Part shown: piece after piece, positions 50,601-59,600 of the stretch
How positions within the stretch are numbered: the stretch's first letter is position 1
Layout: every line of letters begins with the position of its first letter
Assembly (NCBI GenBank): GCA_032622095.1
Contig: CP136063.1
Span: 69,109,980 to 69,173,979 of the forward strand
Length of the DNA stretch: 64,000 bases
DNA from: Siphonodentalium dalli
Taxonomy: Eukaryota > Mollusca > Scaphopoda > Gadilida > Siphonodentaliidae
Direction of reading: 5' to 3'
Program-made: the position numbers and the translations under genes
The notes under the pieces: generated by a model
Seen by the model: the letters and a program-made list of their open reading frames with translations, nothing else
The model's database searches: none
What the model was told of the DNA's origin: nothing

Positions 50601-53600
50601 GATCCTTTGTGTCTTCCTCTGACGTCGACAATCGTAGGAGTAATGGAAGAGCTCCAAGATCTACCAATGCTTTCTTATTGGTGTCATTCCTGGCTAGGCG
50701 ACTTATGGCTGAAAAATAAAATATAGGATACATTAATTAATGTTGTATATTTACATACGCTCGATATTGCTTCCTCTCTTCCCATAGCATTTGTGAACAA
50801 ATTGACTTTGGAAATCACCGGAGATTGTCAGACATGAACAATCCGTAGAAAGCTTGGTTACTCAGCATGTTTGGATTTGGCAAAGTTCCATGAAAATTTG
50901 CTTTGATCTATAATTACTCTGGTATACGCCCGTCAGTGAGCCCGAGGGGGGTGCTAGTGCAAGTTTTTGCTCAAAAAGTGGGTACTGGGCTTACTCACGA
51001 GTGCAAAAATTCAGTTAGCCTTCAGGTGCTGACCTCCCATCATATCTTATACCAATACCATGTTTTGTTTTGAATAAAGATAATAATGTGTTTTATATAT
51101 ATTATTAAGAAGATAAAATCACATGATAATAACCAGATACAGTGATAGACCAATACAATAAAGATCAATTTGAATAAGGTTGTAAATTTTGGGTTTAATA
51201 TCTAAACACAATAGGGTTGTATAATGAGTTCACAAGTTAATTTAGTTCCACTAATGCTTATTAACCCTTTGAGTGCCAGGGGCCAATCTGATCGGCCCTA
51301 AACCTACACAATAAGTCTGTTAAAGAATATAAGAATAAATTATTAAAATTGTAAAAAAAATAAAATTGTTAGGCCAATGCATTCTCTTATATATGCGAGG
51401 CGACCTATGGTCGACTCGCATATATAAGAGAATGCATTGGCACAGGGTATATGGGTTGATACAAAAATCGACCTGGCACTCAAAGGGTTAATCAAATCAA
51501 GCTTATTCTTACAAACTTTAGTCAACAATAATATTAGCCCAGGTAAACAATAAAGTGATGTATGATGATTTTCCTAGACAATCTGGTTAGAAAAATTAAA
51601 ATAAAATTAACAATTATTGTAAACCAAATACCGTCGGGACAGTCTCAATTCTTTTGGGCCCGTTAGAAGAAACACAGGTATAGTTTGTTTTGGCCTAATG
51701 TTATAATTATCACATATGGCCGAGTCAAAATACAGTCAAATGTCCTCTTGTCTCATATCATTCAATTATCATAAAGGCTTTCCAGTTTATAGTGGAATTT
51801 ACAAAACTCGTCCAGTAAATTATGCCTGGACGGAGTCTTTGGTGAGGTCCAGACCTAATTTACTGGATGAGTTTTGTAAATTCCGCTATAAACTGGGGAC
51901 GAGTTGTAGATTCTATTTATTATATGATCCAAAACAACATTTAAACATACTTAAATCATCAAATGGGAAACAAAACTAACATTGGCTTCTATAAGGCATG
52001 CGATGACGTTTCTCGTAACTATGCATTGTTTGCCCAAGTAAAGAAATAGTCCCAGATAATTAGACTCTTTGGCGTACTTAATGGCGTATATTTGATGACA
52101 TAACTTTTCAAACTATTCATATCATAGTTTTTAGAGGCGTAGCGTACGGAAGTAACCAGACGACAAACCGGAAGTCAAAGGTCACCTGGCACTACTTCCT
52201 GTTATTAATTAAACAAACGTTTAATACCACAATTTATAGAATGGGTTTATTGAATGGAATAAGGGTAATGCAATAAAAGCGAAGGAAAACTCATTGGAAT
52301 AATAAATCTCCTGCATAATGTCCACTTTTAATAGACTAAAGTCCTTGCTTTGAGTTTGTCACTATCCAGCAAAATCTTTACTGAAATAGTTTTATTGCTG
52401 GACATTATCCAGCCTGGAGACCCAGGATGACATAGTAAAGGCCTTTTATCCACTGTGGTCCGGGGCAGTTGTTTTTTTGTTTTCATTTTTGTCAAGCTAT
52501 GATTCTCATGCCCATGGTAGGGTTCTTTACCGTGCCCTTAATACCGGCAGTCCTGACATTTTCAAAATTCAGGCACCCCATAATGTTTTGCCTTAAATGA
52601 CCCAGGAGGGTGATTTTGTTATTTCCCGTAATACAAAAGGTACAAGGATGCCAATTGTGGTTAATTTGCAGATGATTTTCAAGATTAGACATTGACCCCA
52701 TTGTTTATTATCCTTGTAACTGTAACCTACTGGTACATATCTCAAACAGCTAATATCAATGTTGAAGAAATAGGGGAGGGGATTACTAATACCGGTAGTA
52801 GTCCTACTAGCAGCTGTTGTGATAGAAGAAAATTCTGTAGATTATTTTTTATTTTTGTCTGTTGCAGACCCGTAAACTCTGTTGAAACAAGATTTAAAAA
52901 AAATAATTGTCATATAAAATGATTCTACACTTTAATCACAATGTCTGTATCAAGGCCGCAAAAAATGTTATAATATTCCATGCATTGCAGCGCATAGTTT
53001 TAATTTATTAATTTATGTTTATATTCTTTTAATCATTGGACACCGGGTGACAAAAATAATGCCAAATAGAAAGCTGATGTATCGGTCTCGGGATCATCGT
53101 CTGTTAATTGAAGTCTCCATTCGGCAAACCTCGACATTATCCATACATTCTCCATATTGGAGTAAGGTCAATGGGGTGATCGTCCACCTCAAAATAACAG
53201 GACTGCCTTGGTATGTGTAGTACACATGACACCCATTAATGTTGGTGAGATCCCAATCAGACTGCAACACCCTATCACCGACCTGAAGAAATCACCAGGG
53301 GGAGACATTTCCATATGTGAGAACAGTCACTGGTCTGTCTAGACACAGTGATAAGAGTTTTTCAAATCAGAGCAGATTCAAACTCACATGGAAATTATCA
53401 TAGAGACAAGCCTGCAAATAGCGTGTCTGTCATTTGCAGAATGAGTCCCCAGGGGGTGAATTTAGCGACGCTATCCCGCATTGCGGGCTAGCATCACTAA
53501 ATTCACTCTCTGGGGACCTCATTCTGCTTAGGCCCTCAACTGCTATGGCAGATCTAGGATCAGATTGAAGTTCCCAGTTGAAGTTGGTGATGATCACCCA

Positions 53601-56600
53601 TTGGGCAACTCGATTATCAATTTTACCTTCTGCAAATTAGGGGATATAGAAACTTCCCAGATGGGAAAACGTAACTAAAAACAATATTAATTTGATACAT
53701 GTACTATAGATACTTCCCAGAAAATGAGGCCTAAGCAGAATGAGGTCTCCATAGGGTGAATTTGGTGATGCTAGCCCGCTGTGCGGGATAGCATCACTAA
53801 ATTCACCCTCTGGAGACCTCATTCTGCAAATGACAGACACGCTATTTGCAGGCTTGCATAGAGAAAGCATTCCACACATGAAATGTCAGACCAACTTGCA
53901 TCCATGCTCCATGGAATCAACAAAATAAAAATCTTTTCGTATATTTACACAGAGCATTTAGCACTCATTTTGAATGATATTTTGGTATAGCATTGCAAGT
54001 TGTAATCATGCAATATGAAAACAAGTTGGGGCCTGCATGCAATGTCACATGACGTGATATCAACCAACCATGGTGCAATTGTATGTAGGACATTGACAAA
54101 TAAATAGAGAGTAATCTCCTGATTGAACTGGTGATGTGATATAATTCATGAGAGGCAGGGACGTTATACAAACTCAAAACCGCATGGTGCTCGAGTGTTT
54201 TACAAAATAGTCCCTGCCTCGAATGAATTATTTCACATCACTAGTTCAATCAATTGATTTATTCCGTTTATTATATTCCACTATAAACATCTGTTTTACC
54301 AGAAATCCGATTCATAATGCCATTATGCACAAGACTCATAAATTTTGATGGCGTGTATGAAAACGTAACGTGTTAGTTAAACTGACATAATTGACTGGTG
54401 AAATTACAGTTTATAATCACCAGAGAAATCAGGGTAATAATTAAAACATGACAATCTCTTACCACGTGCTATTTCATGACAGCTGTAACCAAGCGATCGC
54501 CTTTCCTTCGAATTCAAGGCCCGCTCCAATCTCCTTATTAGGAAACCCATAATCTTTTCGTCTGCCACTAGTTTCTTGCTCTCTTTCTCATCGATGATCT
54601 CTGCGAGAGTTGCGATAGAATTCATCACAATTATTTCCTTCGATGAATTCAGGTATGGAATCAATATATCTGTGAGATCATGCTCTCTCAACTTACTGAA
54701 AAATAAGAAAAGAATATGGCTGCAGATCAGGGTCGCTGGCCTAATTTGGTTTACTTATTATCTGAACTTTCCTAAGTGAACTACTCATCAATGAGTATTT
54801 TCTAAAGAAAAAATTAAACAGTATTCAGGGCAGTGGATCCCTTTTAGGGCCCCTTTTCCCTAGCAAAATATCCCCCTCAATCACAAACCAGTCCCGATGG
54901 GGCGATCAGATGAGCCTTCATCGTCCGTGTATCTCTTACTAAATAAAACCAACATGGAATGACAAATGAAGATAATTTCATTTGCCAGCTAACGCAAACG
55001 ACCTAAAAGCTATCCATTTGATTAAGAAATAAATACATTGCACATCGGCGTGTATAGTAGAATTTGACCACAAAGAAACTGATTGTAGGACGATACGAAG
55101 CGGAGTCCTACAATCAGTTTCTGTGGTTTAATTCTACTATACATGCCGATGCGCAGTGTATTTATTTCTTTTCTAATTCGACTGTATGTTTTGGTCGAAA
55201 TTGTAGTTACATACGTTCAACCTGCTATATAATAGCTTAGTTTCTGGTTCTGTGTGGTATGATTTTCCACCAAACAGTTCTTCTCTTAGAACTGTAACGT
55301 CACTATTGAACGGCGACCCCTTTTCATTGCCTTTTTGGCAAAAAAATTGAAGTTAAGACTTAATTATTTCTGTTCTAACTTAAATAAAATCCAATATACT
55401 ACAGTAGGTAGACATTATGTCTCTTTCTTCAGTCTATAGCATGACATTATCCAATGGCCGTGTGCTTTGACTTCTGAAAGTTTGAGGCAGCATTTCACTG
55501 AATGTACCACATTTTGTTTTTTGGTACAATTCAGAATATCTAGAATTGTACCACAAAACGACGATTGTGTCTCCATGGAAATACAGACTACTGACCACTC
55601 AGGCCAAGCCTTGTATTTAGGTTTAGGCCAGGTCGTATTACAATTCTATTTATGTAGACGAGGTGTTAGCCAGTGAAGGAATATTCTTTGGTATAAATAT
55701 GTTTTCAAGAATTTAATGAAATCTCATATATATTTTGAGACTTTGTATATGTGTGTGTGTGTTTGTACTTTATAGAATTGAAAACGGGTTGACCGATCGA
55801 GACCAAACTTCCTATCTAAAGGTAAAATCCCACGGGAATGGTCGTCGCGGCGTTTTGGAGAAGCTCAGAGCACTCATTCTCCACTCTCAATCACAAAAAA
55901 ACACACTTCGGTGGTTAATCAAGTGATAATTTAATGAGCGTTTGTATATGACGCGTCGCTATAAAAGAGCGTTTGTTTACAATTCAACGCAACGTTATCG
56001 CTCAAAATTTAGCATCGAAAAAATTTAATTTCTTTTATCAAAAACATAATTACGTGTTGGACTCTGTCATTTTAAGAATATATAAGTATTACACATATAC
56101 ACACCAAGTCTCAGCTTAAAATTTAGAAAAATAAGAGTTTTATCGACATAAATCGATTTTAATGGGAAATCCTATGTTAAAATTTAGCATCGAAAAAATT
56201 TAATTTCTTCCATCTAAAACATAATTACGTGTTGGACTGTGTCATTTTAAGAATATATAAGTATTACACGCAGTCACACGAAGTCTCAGCTTGAAATTTT
56301 GAAAAATAAGAGTTTTATCGACATAAATCGATTTGAATGCGAAATCCTATGTTAAAATTTAAATATTATTTTCGATACACTGTTAAAAATTCTATGGAAG
56401 CAAAATGGTCAACTCGGGACGGTCATCCGATTGAGCCCAAACTTGCTAGCTATGGGTACTTTTGTCCAGAAAGTGTCACGGACGGGTCAAATCGTGACCC
56501 CGATGTGACATTGACCTTCAAACTAGTCAATTCAAGGTCAAATTGGGTAAAACTGGCGGATTTCTGTACTTTTGTCTGGGGAGTGTTTTGGACGGGTCAA

Positions 56601-59600
56601 ATCATGACCACGACCTGACCTTGACCTACAAAATTGTCAATTCAAGGTCAAATCGGGTAAAACTTGCTGATTTCGACGAAATTTGGTACAAATGCAGCAC
56701 AAGTGTCTCGGAACCTGTTGCAATTGCTTTTTCGAACAAAGCCATGGTACGAATGCCGCCAGTGGCGGGCAACCTGCTAGTCTATTATATATTTTGGAAC
56801 TTCTGTCTGTCTGTGTGTATATAAGTGTGTATCTTATAGACTCTAAAACTGCTTGACCGATCCAACTCAAATTTGGTATGTAGGCCTACTTTGATCCCGG
56901 AAACAATATGGGTGGGTCCAATTTCACGTGCGACCATGTTCTTGACCTCACTCAAGCACGCTCATATAGGCATGTTTCTGAACCGATCGAACAATAGTTT
57001 GTCCAGACGCTGTATATTCTACCCAGACGAAGGCGATCACAAAGAAATCCCTAAATAGCCCAGATGAAGTCGGGCACATCAGCTATTATAAAATAAAGAT
57101 AACATGTCCTCTGTCGTTGTTGGGGGGGGGGGGGGGGGGGGAGTACTAAACACTCTTAGCAGGCCACACTCATTTTACTTGCAAATTTAGCTTGAAATTT
57201 TCATATAGTATAAATTTTATGCAGTGCCTTTAAAAGCACTCTGACATTACTTAGGCTTTCTTAATTTTATAACTTTGCTAAAAATCAAACACAATTGCGA
57301 TTTGTAGACTTTATCTACTTGAATTACCAAAGACGTTCATAATTTGAGGCTTAAATTACTGATTTACTAATGCTAGATATTCGTGGTTGGTTGGATGGTC
57401 TAGCATTTTAACACAGAGGATATACAGTAATGCTCTAATTAATCGACCTCTTAACCAAAGCAGAATTATGGGTAACTTTTCAGGATTTAGTTGGAAATAT
57501 GGCTTGTTGCCATTCATCGCAAAGCTCTCAGGGATGAGATCGGCCCCTGGCACTGAAAGGGTTAAGCCCTTATTCTACTTTAAAACACTATTAAATGTAC
57601 TTCAGGCTAACAATGTCTTATCCTCTCTTAGTAATTCTGGTAGTTGATATTCAAGTCAATAATCATTTGAATGACAAAATTTGATATCTGTGTTTCAAAA
57701 ATATAAAATTATCACAAATATATTTGCAATTATCACCTTGCCATCATAACGTTTTACCCAAGCCATTAATAACCAAAATCATTTTTATTTAATTAGTATT
57801 GTCGCCCATATAGTAGTATATATAAGCAATCACAGACATACTGCCCTGAGTATATTGAGTGCCACTTGAATTTCATTGATCAACTAACTTATATACTGTT
57901 GGCAAATGAATTTTGGCCTGAAGTATCTTAGAATGTACCACCACTCGCATGCATACTCACCCACCCTGCCAGGTTTATTTCCATTATGATTCCCGGAATG
58001 TTTCTCTCTGTAGTGTTTTTTAATAAAGTAACGGACAAGTTAGAGTTATATTTCTTTGAAAAACTTACAATTTTTGGCGACAATGGGAAGTTGTATGATA
58101 TTGTCATATTGTACATGTATACTACTAGAATGTAGGCCTTTTTCTAACATTAATCCCTAAGCACGTTGCCATCTTACAATCATTGAGAAGTCTTTCTGTC
58201 TTAGCAATAGGACAGGTCAGCTACCAGTATTAATTCATAGGCAAAATATTTGTTTTACAATTTATTATCTTTCTACTACTCTACTGATTTAGGGGTGGTA
58301 ATAATATATATTGAAATATAAGAAAAGACATTTCTTGGAAAGAACCAGACTGATATGATTTATTGTTTTATTTCATCTCAATTATTTTCTAATTTTTTGT
58401 GGATGGGTCCCATAAAGTTGGCATGGAATTTTTTTTTTTTAAATAGCAAGACCCCTGACATGCCTGAACTTGCAGTCGTTGGCCATTACCTATATCTATA
58501 TATATTTACATACTAAGTGTGATTATCACTAAATCCAGCATTCTGATTGGTCGGCGCCCACGTGGCTAGTTGCAATTATTTCTCGGTGAATGCGCAACAG
58601 CTGATAACTGCAAGCTTATAACAACATCGATACGTCATTTGGGTTTGGAAAGACGAACGCGTAATGTTTTGGGCGCATTTGGATTCGCGCAGGATTGACT
58701 TAATAAATCATCGGGTTTCAATTGTTCCTGTTAACTTTTGCCAAGGGTGCTATGGGATATTTTGGGCTGGTTTTGTCACGATACACTTTTCGATTTAAAT
58801 ACATTTACAAAAGTGGCCTTTTCGCTAAATGTATATAAATATAAGGATTAACTGTCATGTGGACTGTTTTTATGGAGATGTAACCGTGAGGTAAGGGGTC
58901 ATAACTTGTATGTAAAACCCAAGTTATGACCACTTACCTCACGGTTACATCTCCATAAAAACAGTCCACATGACAGTTAATCCTTATATATAATCAAGTA
59001 GGATCTGCCTGTTCGCGATTCTTATCTCAGGCCCCTGGACAGATTTGAAACAAATTTTGTTTGGTGACTCGGTGTACACAGGCGGATGTTAGTTTTCTTT
59101 AAATTTTGATTGAAAAAAAAAAAAATTTAATAAATCAAAATGTTAAAAATATCAAAATATCTGCCACTGAATAAATGTTTCAGCTAGAACAAAAATATAT
59201 ATATGCAATAGTATAAGTATTACTTACAATACTGCTTATATTTATTTACATTGGCCAAACTGCATTTTCCATTGTAAAATTACCGACAAACATCCCAAAA
59301 TCACATCAGACAGCATGTTTACCACATAAAAGACAAAGTGGTGCAAAATAATAATAATAATAATAATAATAATAATCTATTTCTGTGCAAAAGTTTAATT
59401 TGAAAAAAAAATAGATCATACCTGATGTTTTCTTCAAGATCTTTTGTGGATATATTATGAGCAATTCCCATGACAAGCTTCATCTTTTGATACAATACTT
59501 TCTGCAAATAAGAGAAAACAAAGTCACAGAGATGGATTCGATGGGTCAGTTACGTTTCGTTTATTGAGGTATATCATTATGAAATGGAGCTGTGTTGGTG

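Noticed and set aside
51716-51979. 87-codon plus-strand frame in the intron between exons C and D
   Set aside because: It is read through the palindrome at 51782-51897.
57961-58007. A 47-bp exon-like segment between exons B and C with AG and GTGAGT edges
   Set aside because: Its phase does not fit the next exon, whereas joining 59422 directly to 54695 is exactly in phase and gives a good ARM helix.
58843-58985. microRNA precursor
   Set aside because: Arms of 66 bp with almost no mismatch are too long and too perfect for a normal animal microRNA; a MITE or hairpin-RNA source is more likely.
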